Shown: positions 1 through 9,264, counted from the stretch's first letter. The stretch is 64,000 bases of DNA from Paenibacillus sp. E222 (GCF_013401555.1 NZ_CP058552.1:3906001-3970000); one strand, 5' to 3'. Translations and numbers: made by a program. Notes: generated by a model from the sequence alone, not told the origin.

Positions 1-980
1 ACGGTGTGCTTGGTTCTGTTGATGAAATTCAGGCTGTTGGACATCGTGTAGTGCATGGTGGTGAAGCATTTAAGGAATCGGCGTTGGTTGATGATGCTTC
101 CAAAGCAGAAATTCGCCGTCTGTTCGATCTGGCTCCACTGCATAACCCTGCAGCAATGATGGGTATTCGTGCGGCTGAATCCAACATGCCAGGCGTACCA
201 CAGGTAATGGTCTTTGATACGGCTTTCCATCAAACGATGCCGGAAAAAGCATATCTGTATGCCATTCCACGTGTGCTTTACAAAAAGTATAAAGTGCGTC
301 GTTATGGAGCACATGGTACTTCCCATGATTACGTAAGCAAGGCAGCAGCTGAATATCTCGATCGTCCATTGGAAGATCTGAAGATCATCACATGCCACGT
401 TGGTAATGGTGGTAGCGTAACGGCTGTACAAGGCGGCGTATCCGTGGACACGTCCATGGGCATGACTCCACTCGAAGGATTGATGATGGGAACACGTAGT
501 GGTGACCTAGATCCGGCCATTGTACCTTATGTCATGAACAAGGAAGAACTGAGCGTGAGCGAAGTAAACTCCATGTTGAACAAACATAGTGGACTTCTTG
601 CAATCTCCGGCATCAGCAGCGACATGCGTGAAATCACGGAAGGTATGGAGGCTGGCGATGCTAACTCCACGCTTGCATTCGAGATGTACGAATACCGTCT
701 GCGTAAATACATCGGTTCTTATGCAGCAGCAATGAACGGTGTAGACGTGATCGTATTTACGGCTGGTGTAGGTGAAAACTCTGTTGTTCTTCGCCAAAAA
801 GTATGTGAGCAACTCACGTATCTGGGTGTTGAACTGGATGAAGCGCTGAATGCAATTCGCTCTGGAGAACCACGCCGCATCACAACAGCCAATTCCAAAG
901 TGGACGTTCTCGTAGTTCCCACGAACGAAGAATTGGTGATTGCAAGAGATACACACCGAATCGTATTGAATTCTCTGTAA
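1..980 (+). CDS. ackA: Acetate kinase, 5'-truncated by the window edge
   Basis: Acetate kinase makes acetyl phosphate and ADP from acetate and ATP, and in fermenting or overflow cells runs in reverse to make ATP. The frame is open to the window start, so roughly the first 70-80 residues of a protein of about 400 lie outside. Visible family motifs are GHRVVHGG near the edge, GTSHDYVS, the phosphate-binding CHVGNGGSV, the signature GMTPLEGLMMGTRSGD, and FTAGVGENS of the nucleotide site. All the catalytic blocks I would expect are present and in order. A terminator-like hairpin lies between it and asnS, so it probably ends its own transcript. The pta partner, if present, is outside the window. 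Confidence 0.96.
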   Translation, partial: GVLGSVDEIQAVGHRVVHGGEAFKESALVDDASKAEIRRLFDLAPLHNPAAMMGIRAAESNMPGVPQVMVFDTAFHQTMPEKAYLYAIPRVLYKKYKVRRYGAHGTSHDYVSKAAAEYLDRPLEDLKIITCHVGNGGSVTAVQGGVSVDTSMGMTPLEGLMMGTRSGDLDPAIVPYVMNKEELSVSEVNSMLNKHSGLLAISGISSDMREITEGMEAGDANSTLAFEMYEYRLRKYIGSYAAAMNGVDVIVFTAGVGENSVVLRQKVCEQLTYLGVELDEALNAIRSGEPRRITTANSKVDVLVVPTNEELVIARDTHRIVLNSL

Positions 981-1015
981 TCTAATTGTAAAGTGAATAT
1001 AGCATGACAAGGAAG

Positions 1016-1052
1016 TGCAGGGGACAGGCATATAGCCTGCCCGCTGCATTTT
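1016..1052 (+). terminator. Hairpin between ackA and asnS
   Basis: TGCAG and CTGCA arms enclose an inner CAGGC/GCCTG stem, followed by TTTT. The T-run is short, so termination is plausible but may be partial. Confidence 0.5.
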
Positions 1053-1083
1053 CAAATTCAGGATTCCAAGGAGAGATATATGC

Positions 1084-2379
1084 ATGAGTACGGATTGCGT
1101 AATTCGTAATGTGAGTGAGCATGTGGGCGAGACTGTTAAGATCGGCGCCTGGATTAACAACAAACGTTCCAGCGGCAAAATTCAATTTTTGCAACTGCGT
1201 GATGGAACCGGATATATTCAAGGGGTAGTCGTTAAAAGTGAAGTCAGCGAAGATATCTGGAATGCTGCGAAGAGCTTGACTCAAGAAAGTTCATTGTATG
1301 TAACGGGAATTATCCGTGAAGAACCACGTAGTGCATCCGGTTATGAGATGACGGTTACTGGCGTGGACATTATTCATCTTACTGAAAACTATCCAATTAC
1401 TCCGAAAGAGCATGGGGTAGACTTCCTGATGGATCATCGCCATCTGTGGCTGCGTTCGACAAAACAACGTGCGATTATGGTTATTCGTGCGGAGATCATC
1501 CGCGCTGTTCAGCAGTTCTTTGATGGTAACGGATTCACACAGGTTGATCCTCCGATTCTTACACCTTCATCTGCGGAAGGAACAACGAACTTGTTCCATA
1601 TCAAATACTTTGATGAAGATGCCTATCTGACACAAAGTGGACAGTTGTATATGGAAGCTGCAGCAATGGCGCTGGGCAAAGTGTACTCCTTCGGTCCTAC
1701 GTTCCGTGCCGAAAAATCCAAAACACGTCGTCACCTGATCGAGTTCTGGATGATTGAGCCGGAAATGGCGTTTGTGGATCACGAGGAAAGCCTGCGAGTG
1801 CAAGAGAAGTTTATTGCTCACGTGGTTCAAACGGTTCTGAAAAACTGCCGTGCTGAACTGGAGTCCATCGGACGTGATGTGTCCAAGCTTGAAAAAATTG
1901 TAGCTCCATTCCCGCGCATTACGTATGATGAAGCCATTGAATTCCTGAATGGACAAGGCTTCGATATTCCTTGGGGAGAAGACTTTGGTGCTCCACACGA
2001 AACGGCGATTGCCGAGAAATACGAAACACCGGTCTTTATTACCCATTATCCGGCTGGAATCAAGGCATTCTACATGAAACCTGATCCGAATCGTCCTGAA
2101 GTGGTCCTCTGTGCAGATATGATCGCACCAGAAGGATACGGAGAGATCATTGGCGGTTCCCAGCGTATTGATGATCCGGAACTGATGCAGCAGCGCTTTG
2201 ATGAGCATCAGTTGTCGGAAGAGGCATATCAGTGGTATCTGGACTTACGTAAATACGGATCGGTTCCTCACTCCGGCTTCGGTCTGGGATTGGAGCGGAC
2301 GGTAGCATGGATCTGTGGATTGGATCACGTACGTGAAACAATTGCATTCCCACGTATGCTCTATCGTCTGTACCCTTAA
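1084..2379 (+). CDS. asnS: Asparaginyl-tRNA synthetase
   Basis: Charges tRNA-Asn with asparagine in the cytoplasm. The 431-residue protein has the N-terminal OB-fold anticodon-binding domain (about 1-110, with [15 protein letters not shown]) and a class IIb catalytic domain with motif 2 around [11 protein letters not shown] and motif 3 [10 protein letters not shown]. Length is normal for the family, and it lacks the insertion typical of archaeal AspS. The ATG has an AAGGAGAG site about eight bases upstream. It overlaps the next gene by one base (TAATG). The asnS-dnaD order is as in B. subtilis, but here nth lies about 30 kb away. I saw no T-box leader upstream. Confidence 0.97.
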   Translation: MSTDCVIRNVSEHVGETVKIGAWINNKRSSGKIQFLQLRDGTGYIQGVVVKSEVSEDIWNAAKSLTQESSLYVTGIIREEPRSASGYEMTVTGVDIIHLTENYPITPKEHGVDFLMDHRHLWLRSTKQRAIMVIRAEIIRAVQQFFDGNGFTQVDPPILTPSSAEGTTNLFHIKYFDEDAYLTQSGQLYMEAAAMALGKVYSFGPTFRAEKSKTRRHLIEFWMIEPEMAFVDHEESLRVQEKFIAHVVQTVLKNCRAELESIGRDVSKLEKIVAPFPRITYDEAIEFLNGQGFDIPWGEDFGAPHETAIAEKYETPVFITHYPAGIKAFYMKPDPNRPEVVLCADMIAPEGYGEIIGGSQRIDDPELMQQRFDEHQLSEEAYQWYLDLRKYGSVPHSGFGLGLERTVAWICGLDHVRETIAFPRMLYRLYP

Positions 2380-3101
2380 TGCTTAACCGCGAGTCCATGG
2401 AAGAAACCGGCTCCAAAGCCTGGTTGAACGGAGCAGCTTACGGTATGGCATCAGGGACAGCGCAGCTCCCATATGCTTTATTGCGCTATTATCATCAGCT
2501 GGGGTTAAGTGACGCAGAGGTGCTTCTGCTGATTCAATTGTTTGGATTCCGGCAAGTTGAATTCAATGAGTTTCCAACGCTTGAAGAGCTTGCAACCCGT
2601 ATGGGTCTTGCTCCTGAAGGTATCGCCAGAATGCTGCAGCGTCTTATGAGAGACGGGTACATTCACATTGACGAGCATCGGGATGAAGAGCGTGACATTC
2701 AATATGAACGGTATGATCTGCATGGATTATATGCCAAACTAGCAGGATGTACAGCAGAGGATATGGCCGTTGCTCGTAAGCAGCAGCTGGACAGTAATGC
2801 ATTGCGCCCGGATTCGAACAGTGTTCAAAAAGAAGAGGAAGAACGAAATATGTTCTCTATTTTTGAAAAAGAATTTGGCCGCCCGCTTTCCCCGATGGAA
2901 TGCGAGACGATATCCGGCTGGCTGGATCAGGATCGCTATCAGGAGGAACTGATTCTCATGGCATTGAAGGAAGCGGTCTTTGCTGGTAAAGTGCATTTTC
3001 GCTATATCGACCGAATTCTGCTTGAATGGAGCCGTAACCGCGTGAAGAATGTGCAGGATGCCAAGGCATATACGCAGCGGTTCCGTAACGGTGGACGTTA
3101 A
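2379..3101 (+). CDS. dnaD: DnaD-like replication initiation protein
   Basis: DnaD helps remodel the origin and load the DnaB helicase through the DnaB/DnaI pathway of low-GC Gram-positives. The 240-residue protein has an N-terminal winged-helix half (about 25-110, with LATRMGLAPEGIARMLQRL) and a C-terminal DnaB_2/DnaD helical domain (about 155-230, ending FRYIDRILLEWSRNRVKN). It starts inside the asnS stop codon (TAATG), indicating translational coupling. A second in-frame ATG at 2397 could also serve. A clear terminator follows at 3145, so asnS-dnaD forms a two-gene unit. Confidence 0.92.
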   Translation: MLNRESMEETGSKAWLNGAAYGMASGTAQLPYALLRYYHQLGLSDAEVLLLIQLFGFRQVEFNEFPTLEELATRMGLAPEGIARMLQRLMRDGYIHIDEHRDEERDIQYERYDLHGLYAKLAGCTAEDMAVARKQQLDSNALRPDSNSVQKEEEERNMFSIFEKEFGRPLSPMECETISGWLDQDRYQEELILMALKEAVFAGKVHFRYIDRILLEWSRNRVKNVQDAKAYTQRFRNGGR

Positions 3102-3144
3102 TACCAATGTTAATTTAAGCAACAATTTCATTCAGAATAAACCA

Positions 3145-3181
3145 AAAACAGGCCAGAATTTATTCTGTGCCTGTTTTTTTT
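3145..3181 (+). terminator. Rho-independent terminator after dnaD
   Basis: AACAGGCCAGAA and TTCTGTGCCTGTT form the stem around a TTTA loop, followed by eight T residues. Confidence 0.9.
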
Positions 3182-3330
3182 AGATTATAGAGATGTTAAG
3201 TAAGATACGTTAAATTCCTGGTAGGACTGACTTTTCAGGCAATGTGTAACCTTTTTATAAAAAAATAAATGAATACGCAGGGGTCAACAAACAAGTTGTC
3301 GTCTATTGTAGTGGAGAGGAGGGGAGAGTC

Positions 3331-3885
3331 ATTGATGAAGCGCGCTTAATCGAACAAATCCGTCAAGGCGATACATCCCAGATACGCTTGTTGATCGAAA
3401 AGTACAGTCAGCATGTATACCATGTGGCCTATTCCGTATTGCGGAACGATCAGGATGCACAGGATGCAGCGCAGGAGGCGTTCATTCAGATGGTTAAATC
3501 TCTCCCCGATTACCGATCCGAAGGTTTCAAAACGTGGTTAACCCGAATTGCCTTTCACAAAGCAATAGATGCCAAACGCAAGCTGGGCAGACGAAGCGCT
3601 GAGGATCTGGGCGGAGAAGAAAAAATAATGAACATGCCCGGTCGTGAAGAAGATGTTCTTGCCCGCCTCGTGCGTGAAGAGCGTCAGGAGAAGTTGCGCG
3701 AGCGAATCAACCAGCTGCCTGCCCAGCATAGGGACATTATTACTGCGTATTACTTAAGCGAAAAAAATTATGAGCAGATTGCCCGTGATGCACAGGTAGC
3801 AGTGAAAACCGTGGAGTCCCGTCTGTATCGTGCCCGGCAGTGGATTCGAAATCATTGGAAGGAGGATGAGTGGCGTGAGGAATAA
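3331..3885 (+). CDS. ECF-type RNA polymerase sigma factor, probable ATT start
   Basis: A sigma-70 family ECF factor of about 184 residues. Region 2 runs from the N-terminus through DAAQEAFIQMVKSLPDYR and FKTWLTRIAFHKAID. Region 4 has LPAQHRDIITAYYLSEKNYEQIA and a recognition helix near VAVKTVESRLYRARQW. The region 2 reading frame extends upstream of the first canonical start (TTG at 3388, which has no ribosome binding site). It reaches an ATT at 3331 placed just after GGAGAGGAGGGGAG, and no ATG, GTG or TTG is in frame there. I therefore place the start at ATT, by inference. The anti-sigma gene overlaps its end, as usual for this class. Confidence 0.85.
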   Translation: MDEARLIEQIRQGDTSQIRLLIEKYSQHVYHVAYSVLRNDQDAQDAAQEAFIQMVKSLPDYRSEGFKTWLTRIAFHKAIDAKRKLGRRSAEDLGGEEKIMNMPGREEDVLARLVREERQEKLRERINQLPAQHRDIITAYYLSEKNYEQIARDAQVAVKTVESRLYRARQWIRNHWKEDEWREE

Positions 3886-4327
3886 AAGGATGTATACCGT
3901 CCAGGAATGGACTGATTATATTGAAGGCCGAATGACTGCAGACCAGGCAAGTATGATGGAACAGATGCTTATGGACGTTCCGGAAGCGATGGACAACTAT
4001 CTCGAAGCACTCGACATTCATCGGGAGCTGCCACAACTGAAGGACCCGGTAGGCTTCGCCGATTCGGTGATGAATCAAATTACGGAAATGCAATCCTCCA
4101 AGCCAAAGCGCAAATCGCGTTCTGGACGAAGACGTATCTGGCTGGATCACAAAGTGTTTCATTATGCCGTAGCGGCTTGTCTGACGTTAATCTTCCTCTC
4201 CTCGGGATTGTTTGACAAGGTAGCGCCATATCATAAGTTCCAGGACGGTGAGCACAGGGGGTCATTTACGGAAAAGTGGACAGAGGCAGCCACGTCATGG
4301 CTGGATCACTTCAAGCCTGGACCATAA
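3875..4327 (+). CDS. Probable membrane anti-sigma factor
   Basis: About 150 residues: a cytoplasmic N-terminal half (YTVQEWTDYIEGRMTADQ...), a basic stretch (KPKRKSRSGRRR) and a single membrane segment around HYAVAACLTLIFLSSGLF, then a short extracellular tail. Position right after the sigma gene, overlapping it, and one-pass topology suggest it holds the sigma factor at the membrane. I see no HxxxCxxC zinc anti-sigma motif. I chose GTG 3875 because AAGGAGG lies nine bases upstream; ATG 3866 would sit directly on that site. Function rests on position and topology, not on a recognised domain. Confidence 0.72.
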   Translation: MRNKRMYTVQEWTDYIEGRMTADQASMMEQMLMDVPEAMDNYLEALDIHRELPQLKDPVGFADSVMNQITEMQSSKPKRKSRSGRRRIWLDHKVFHYAVAACLTLIFLSSGLFDKVAPYHKFQDGEHRGSFTEKWTEAATSWLDHFKPGP

Positions 4328-4355
4328 ATTGTTTCGCATTGCCTGAAAAGAAAGG

Positions 4356-5660
4356 ATGAAGACTGTGCAATCAGATCGTAACAAAATACTTGCATTTTTA
4401 TTAAACCTGATACCGGGTCTTGGTTTTCTCTATTGGAGGCGGCCTACCAGAGCTGTGGTCTATCCATTACTCTTTTTTGGAACAGGCATTGGCTTCGTCA
4501 TGTTGGCGTTGTTGACTGATGAGAAGGATTTGATGATTGTCGGGTTCCTGGGAGCCATATTCTTCTGGTGTATCAGCATGCTGGATATGATTATCGTTCT
4601 GCTCCGTGCTCCTTCACTACATGATGCCCGATACCATGGATATGGCGCACATTACAGTGGACCGCATCAGGGGGCGGCATATCAGGGAGCATACACTGGG
4701 CAGGAAGGTCATCTGGGACAGATGGAGATGGACATGGAGGGGATACATCAGAATCAGAACGGTGAGTATGGCGTGCCTGCGGCTCCTTATGGTCAACCCA
4801 TGTATCAAAAAGGCAGTGAAAGCGAACGATTTTTTACGATTCTACTTTCTTTTGTTCCAGGTCTGGGACATCTTCATCTCGGACTGTTACATCGCGGTTT
4901 ATCATTCCTGATGGCGTTCTTTGGCTCATTTGCGATGATGGTATTTGTAGCTTCGATTACGAATGAATCGGTATTTCTGATGTTCTTGCTCATTCTGCCT
5001 GTCATCTGGGTATACTGCATGTTTGATGCGGTTCAGCATGTGCATCGCAAACAGGCCGGTGAGGTATTGCAGGATCGTACGTTGTTCGAGGAGCTGGAGA
5101 TGGGCAGGGCTTCTGGACGGCGAAGCAAAGTGCTGGCAACCCTGTTATCAGCCTTCCCGGGTGCGGGACATCTGTATCTGGGACTGCAAAAAAGAGGCAT
5201 GCAACTCATGTTCCTGTTTCTCGGCAGTATCTACGTTCTGGACCTGCTTCATTTATCGGTGTTCCTGTTCATGATTCCGTTGATCTGGTTCTACAGCTTC
5301 TTTGACGGACTTCAGTGTTCAAGCCGTTATGGCCGTGAACCGTTGACCGATCAACCCATTTTCAAGGATTGGGCTCGTCACCAGCGCCTGATTGGATTCG
5401 GAATTGCTGCATTGGGATTGTACTATCTGTTTATCCGCCTGGTCATTCCACAGCTGAATGAAATGTTCCCGAATGCATTTATGACGTACGAGATTCGTTC
5501 GTATGTGAACACCGTCATTGTGTCCTTGCTGCTCATTTTTGGCGGTCTGAAGCTGCTGTTTGGCAAGCAGCGCGGTGCGAGTACGAATAGTACGGTTCAT
5601 CGAACTGATGAGGGAGCAGACAGTCTCTTTTTATTCAAGGATCGGGAGGATCGATTGTAG
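4356..5660 (+). CDS. Polytopic membrane protein with three PGLGHLYLG-type repeats
   Basis: A 434-residue membrane protein I cannot name. Three times (about residues 11-40, 160-190 and 260-290) it shows a unit of helix, then PGLGFLYWRR, PGLGHLHLGLLHRG or PGAGHLYLGLQKRG, then another helix. The glycine turn between paired helices resembles the TM2-domain pattern, here triplicated. A soluble loop rich in Tyr, Gly, His and Gln (about 88-150) separates units one and two. Two more helices follow unit three. It lies 28 bases after the anti-sigma gene and probably shares its transcript, so it may belong to the same envelope response. That link is inference. Confidence 0.75.
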   Translation: MKTVQSDRNKILAFLLNLIPGLGFLYWRRPTRAVVYPLLFFGTGIGFVMLALLTDEKDLMIVGFLGAIFFWCISMLDMIIVLLRAPSLHDARYHGYGAHYSGPHQGAAYQGAYTGQEGHLGQMEMDMEGIHQNQNGEYGVPAAPYGQPMYQKGSESERFFTILLSFVPGLGHLHLGLLHRGLSFLMAFFGSFAMMVFVASITNESVFLMFLLILPVIWVYCMFDAVQHVHRKQAGEVLQDRTLFEELEMGRASGRRSKVLATLLSAFPGAGHLYLGLQKRGMQLMFLFLGSIYVLDLLHLSVFLFMIPLIWFYSFFDGLQCSSRYGREPLTDQPIFKDWARHQRLIGFGIAALGLYYLFIRLVIPQLNEMFPNAFMTYEIRSYVNTVIVSLLLIFGGLKLLFGKQRGASTNSTVHRTDEGADSLFLFKDREDRL

Positions 5661-5738
5661 AACTTTACAGATTTTTTCGATTCCCTTTTCCAAAGGGGAA
5701 CAAAGAGAATCATAGAAAACAAGGAATTAACCAAACAT

Positions 5739-5784
5739 AAAAACACGCCGTGGGCTATGTCTATCAGCCTTGGCGTGTTTTTGG
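5739..5784. terminator. Bidirectional terminator between convergent genes
   Basis: AAACACGCC and GGCGTGTTTTT arms around an inner imperfect hairpin. T-runs exist on both strands, serving the membrane-protein gene (+) and mtnB (-). Confidence 0.8.
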
Positions 5785-5815
5785 TTGTGCAGCTTTGATT
5801 TCGAATGAATGATTG

Positions 5816-6469
5816 CTATTTCGTAGCACCCTTCAGTAGAAGTTGACGGTACATCACTTCGAACAGGAACTCGAACGCTTCCAGATGACGTTTCGCTTCA
5901 AAAGCATCTTTGCCCCAGGCATAAATCCCGTGATTACGCAGCAAAATTCCCGGTACATTCGCGTCAAGTACACCTGGTACCAATTCAGCGATGGATGGAA
6001 TATCAGCGAAGTTAGGCAGAACTGGTACACGAATCTCTGCATTTTCTTCCCAGATGTTGAAAGCCTTGATCAATTCGATGCCTTGAATCGGTACGTGTCC
6101 ATCTGCTCCAAAGAACTCACTGATCAGGTTGTTAAATACGGTATGCACATGGAACACCGCGCCACAGCCGGTTAAACGATAGATTTCGCAGTGAATCAAC
6201 GTTTCAGCGCTTGGTTTCAGGGTTGTGGTCTCAATGGCTTTACCATGCTTGTCTACAAACAGAAAGTCTTCCGGTGTACGGAGAGATTTGTCTTTGCCTG
6301 ATGCAGTAACTGCAAAGTAGAATTGCTCCGGGTCGAAGTCGCCCACACGCATTGACAGGTTGCCACTTGTACCAGGGAACCAGTTACGGCTGGCAAACAG
6401 CGCTTTGATATCAGCCAGTTCTTCGAGCACCTGACGTTTATGTTCCAATGTAATCTTTTCAAAACCCAT
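5816..6469 (-). CDS. mtnB: Methylthioribulose-1-phosphate dehydratase
   Basis: Class II aldolase fold enzyme that dehydrates 5-methylthioribulose-1-phosphate to 2,3-diketo-5-methylthiopentyl-1-phosphate in methionine salvage. About 217 residues. Visible are the substrate loop WFPGTSGNLSMR, the serine block TLKPSAETLIHCEIY, and zinc histidines in VFHVHTVFNN and LLRNHGIYAWG, with GIELIKAF between them. The start MGFEKITLEH has AAGGAG ten bases upstream and lies two bases past the mtnX stop, so the longer upstream frame is not the gene. It is the last gene of the pro-mtn unit. mtnD, which follows mtnB in B. subtilis, is absent and a terminator comes next. Confidence 0.95.
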   Translation of the reverse strand: MGFEKITLEHKRQVLEELADIKALFASRNWFPGTSGNLSMRVGDFDPEQFYFAVTASGKDKSLRTPEDFLFVDKHGKAIETTTLKPSAETLIHCEIYRLTGCGAVFHVHTVFNNLISEFFGADGHVPIQGIELIKAFNIWEENAEIRVPVLPNFADIPSIAELVPGVLDANVPGILLRNHGIYAWGKDAFEAKRHLEAFEFLFEVMYRQLLLKGATK

Positions 6470-6471
6470 CT

Positions 6472-7149
6472 TTACAGCACTCCTTGTGTTTGCTTCTGTT
6501 TCATATCTTTCATAATATCGTAGAAGGTTGTGAATGGGACATGATCCACACCCAGCTCTATACACTTATCCGTCAGGATAGAACGAGAGTAGACAAGATC
6601 AGCGATTTTGGCACCTTCAAAATCCGTCAGACTGTCTCCAATGAGGATACGATTATATTGTTCTTCCGGGAATGTACGAATAACCGTCGTTTTACACATG
6701 CCGCAGCCGTTCTCACAAGGAGGCCGACATGGATTAGGCCATTCAATACGTATGAATTCATCTGTGAAATCCGCCCCGTTGCAATAAACATGATCCTGTG
6801 GAATATCGAATGGAGCGAGCAAAGGCTCGATAAAAAAGTCCATTCCGCCGCTCGTGACATTAAATTCAATGCCCTCGTCCCGAACGTATGCAAGAAATTC
6901 GCTGAACCCTTCTCGGATGCCAGCCTGTCCAAGTACAAATTCCACAATCTCATCTTTTTGCGAAGAAGGCAACAGAGCGAACATCGCTCCCACACCTTCG
7001 CGAAGCGAAATTCGCTGTTCAATCGTGTCTTTCATAATTGCTTCAATACCTTCGGGTTTAAAATGTTTCATAATCGCTACGATATTGTCCGAAAGGGTGA
7101 TCGTGCCATCAAAATCACAGAAAATAACTGTTTTTTTATCACTTCTCAT
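6472..7149 (-). CDS. mtnX: 2-hydroxy-3-keto-5-methylthiopentenyl-1-phosphate phosphatase
   Basis: HAD-superfamily phosphatase that removes phosphate from the MtnW product in methionine salvage. About 225 residues. Motif I is FCDFDGTIT (catalytic aspartates), motif II VTSGGMDFF, and motif III/IV GDSLTDFEGA. Cysteines in the RPPCENGCGMCK stretch are typical of MtnX-type enzymes. ATG 7149 overlaps the mtnW stop by four bases (ATGA), so translation is coupled. It lies between mtnW and mtnB, as in B. subtilis mtnWXB. Confidence 0.95.
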   Translation of the reverse strand: MRSDKKTVIFCDFDGTITLSDNIVAIMKHFKPEGIEAIMKDTIEQRISLREGVGAMFALLPSSQKDEIVEFVLGQAGIREGFSEFLAYVRDEGIEFNVTSGGMDFFIEPLLAPFDIPQDHVYCNGADFTDEFIRIEWPNPCRPPCENGCGMCKTTVIRTFPEEQYNRILIGDSLTDFEGAKIADLVYSRSILTDKCIELGVDHVPFTTFYDIMKDMKQKQTQGVL

Positions 7150-8369
7150 CGTTCGCCACCCCACAGATCTATTGCACTTTTCAGTTCGGGATGTTCGACT
7201 GCATATTCTGCCAGTGGAATGGAACGTTGGGCTGCCTCGATAGCCTGCAAGAATGCCCGTCCGCCTGCCTCAGTACCCATGGGATGCCCATGAATACCTC
7301 CGCCGGCATTAACGATGACATCGGTGCCGAAGTCACGCAGAATAAGAGGTACAAGCCCTGGATGTATACCAGCCGAAGGCACAGGCATGCTGGTTCTGAC
7401 AGGAAGCTCAGGTGACAGCAACTGTTCTGTAATGGCCATATTCTCTTCCTTCGGCATCGTCACCGATCCGTAAGGGGAAGGGAAGAGCACCAGATCCGCT
7501 CCGGCAAGTCGCATCAGCTGTCCCAGCAGGACGGAAGCCGAGATTCCATAGTGTGGTGAAGGATACAGTGCACCTGCAAGCGCAGGGTGAGCCATGATCG
7601 GTACGTTGATGTCCGGATCACTGCTTAGTTCGTGCAGCACGTCATATCCGTATGACAAGACATTGAACAACAGCGCATTTGCTCCTGCACCTATCGCGCG
7701 TTCAGCCTGTTGTTTCAGGCGTGAGGTAGGTCCAGTTAAATTTGCGGCATAAAGAAGTTTCTTACCCGTTTCCTTGCGTGCCTGTTCCGCAGCTTTCATG
7801 CAGACCTCGACTCTTTTCTCAATCGGAGTCAGTTTGTTCTCAAACAGAATTTCATCATCTTTAATCAAGTCTACTCCACCAAGAGCTTGGCGAATAAACT
7901 GTTCCCTCAGTTCGTCAGCATCCAGTCCAATGACTGATTTAAAAATACTCATTAACAACGGACGATCATGTACACCTAGCAGATCACGAACACCGTTCAG
8001 TCCAAACTTGGGACCAGGGAATGCGCTGAGGAAGCCGTCCGAGAATCCAAGCCGTGTCAGTTTGATGCGTCCATCCATTGAAATTTTGCCAAAGACCGTC
8101 ACGAGCAGAGCAGGAATATCACGGCTAAAGTTGATATCGGGATAGCCGATGGTAATGTCAGCGTAACGCTCACCCGCAGCCATTCCATCAGCTTCATGTA
8201 CTTCTACGCTTATGACTTCACCCAGATGCTTCTGCATTGCTTCACGCTGGGCTTGCGGCAACTCCGTCCAGCTACCCACGGTCATGCCGATCGCGATGGA
8301 CTCGGCCTTCTTGCGAAAGTCTGCATGATCATCATGCAGACGATATGTGGCTGTGCACATGTTATTCAT
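7146..8369 (-). CDS. mtnW: 2,3-diketo-5-methylthiopentyl-1-phosphate enolase (RuBisCO-like protein)
   Basis: Type IV RuBisCO homologue that enolises diketomethylthiopentyl phosphate in methionine salvage; it does not fix CO2. 407 residues, with an N-terminal alpha/beta domain and a C-terminal TIM barrel. The carbamylated-lysine region is GGVDLIKDDEIL; KTG-like loops are replaced by PSAGIHPG and NAGGGIHGHPMG. It starts inside the last bases of proC, with an AAGGGG site on the transcript just before the ATG. Fusion of an mtn block to proC suggests shared expression with proline genes. Confidence 0.95.
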   Translation of the reverse strand: MNNMCTATYRLHDDHADFRKKAESIAIGMTVGSWTELPQAQREAMQKHLGEVISVEVHEADGMAAGERYADITIGYPDINFSRDIPALLVTVFGKISMDGRIKLTRLGFSDGFLSAFPGPKFGLNGVRDLLGVHDRPLLMSIFKSVIGLDADELREQFIRQALGGVDLIKDDEILFENKLTPIEKRVEVCMKAAEQARKETGKKLLYAANLTGPTSRLKQQAERAIGAGANALLFNVLSYGYDVLHELSSDPDINVPIMAHPALAGALYPSPHYGISASVLLGQLMRLAGADLVLFPSPYGSVTMPKEENMAITEQLLSPELPVRTSMPVPSAGIHPGLVPLILRDFGTDVIVNAGGGIHGHPMGTEAGGRAFLQAIEAAQRSIPLAEYAVEHPELKSAIDLWGGER

Positions 8370-9228
8370 TTTTTAAATCCCCTTCCAAAGCAGCTCCCAT
8401 CTCCCGTGAGCGCTCTGCACAGCGGTTGACGGCTGCGATTACATTTTCAAAGAAATCTCCCTCGTCCAGCGTTTTTAGTGCTGCCTGAGTTGCACCTCCC
8501 GGGGAGGTTACATCACTACGAAGTTTCATTGGTTCCAAGCCAGTTTGCTGCACCATACGTGAAGCACCCAGCACGGTCTGAACAGTCAGATCGCGGGATT
8601 GTTGGCTGGACAAGCCGCCACGAATACCTGCGGCAATCATGGCCTCCATCAAATAGTATACATAAGCCGGACCACTTCCGGAAATACCTGTGAGCACTTC
8701 GAGTTTATCTTCAGGCACGATGGTCACGATTCCAACAGCTTCGAACATCGTCATGACTGTACTGCGCTGGTCATCCGTAATTTCTTCAGAGAAGGCAAGT
8801 CCGGTTGCGCCAAGCCCGATTGTACTGGACGTATTCGGCATGGTGCGGGCGATCGGTTGCTTGCGTCCCAGCAGGGATTGCATCGTACGGATCGATAATC
8901 CGGCAATAACGGAGACGATTAATTGATCCGGAGACAGGAGCGGCCCAAGCTCACGCAGCGCTGCGGCAGCATCCTTCGGTTTCATGCAGAGTACAATAAC
9001 GGGAGAAGCGGCGAGATGATCCAGCGATTGTGCAGCAGTTCCGGTATGTACGGCATAACGGGTACTGAGCTCCTCCTGACGTTTCTGGTTGCTGCGGTTC
9101 AGCATCGTAATATCCTGAGGACGAACGACAAGGCGGGAAATTAATCCGCGCACGATGGCTTCCGCCATCGCACCTGCTCCGTGAAAAGTAATCTTTTGTT
9201 GTAATAACGTCTGTTGTTCTTGACTCAT
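8362..9228 (-). CDS. proC: Pyrroline-5-carboxylate reductase
   Basis: Final step of proline synthesis, reducing pyrroline-5-carboxylate with NAD(P)H. 288 residues. The Rossmann nucleotide site is near ITFHGAGAMAEAIVRGL, a GxGxxA-type variant. The C-terminal dimerisation and substrate half carries GSGPAYVYYLMEAM and the signature around LRSDVTSPGGATQAAL. A GGAGG site precedes the ATG. It is 36 bases after proA and overlaps mtnW by eight bases, so it bridges the proline and methionine-salvage blocks. Confidence 0.96.
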   Translation of the reverse strand: MSQEQQTLLQQKITFHGAGAMAEAIVRGLISRLVVRPQDITMLNRSNQKRQEELSTRYAVHTGTAAQSLDHLAASPVIVLCMKPKDAAAALRELGPLLSPDQLIVSVIAGLSIRTMQSLLGRKQPIARTMPNTSSTIGLGATGLAFSEEITDDQRSTVMTMFEAVGIVTIVPEDKLEVLTGISGSGPAYVYYLMEAMIAAGIRGGLSSQQSRDLTVQTVLGASRMVQQTGLEPMKLRSDVTSPGGATQAALKTLDEGDFFENVIAAVNRCAERSREMGAALEGDLKNE

Positions 9229-9264
9229 ATTTATCGTTCCTCCTATATAACTGTAGCTGCGATA

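Noticed and set aside
507..1178. Long reverse-strand open frame opposite ackA and asnS
   Set aside because: It is the shadow of two well-supported genes and shows no family motif.
1567..2208. Reverse-strand open frame opposite asnS
   Set aside because: Shadow of asnS without domain features or ribosome site.
6484..7293. Forward open frame opposite mtnX and mtnW
   Set aside because: mtnX motifs are intact on the other strand; this frame has no recognisable features.
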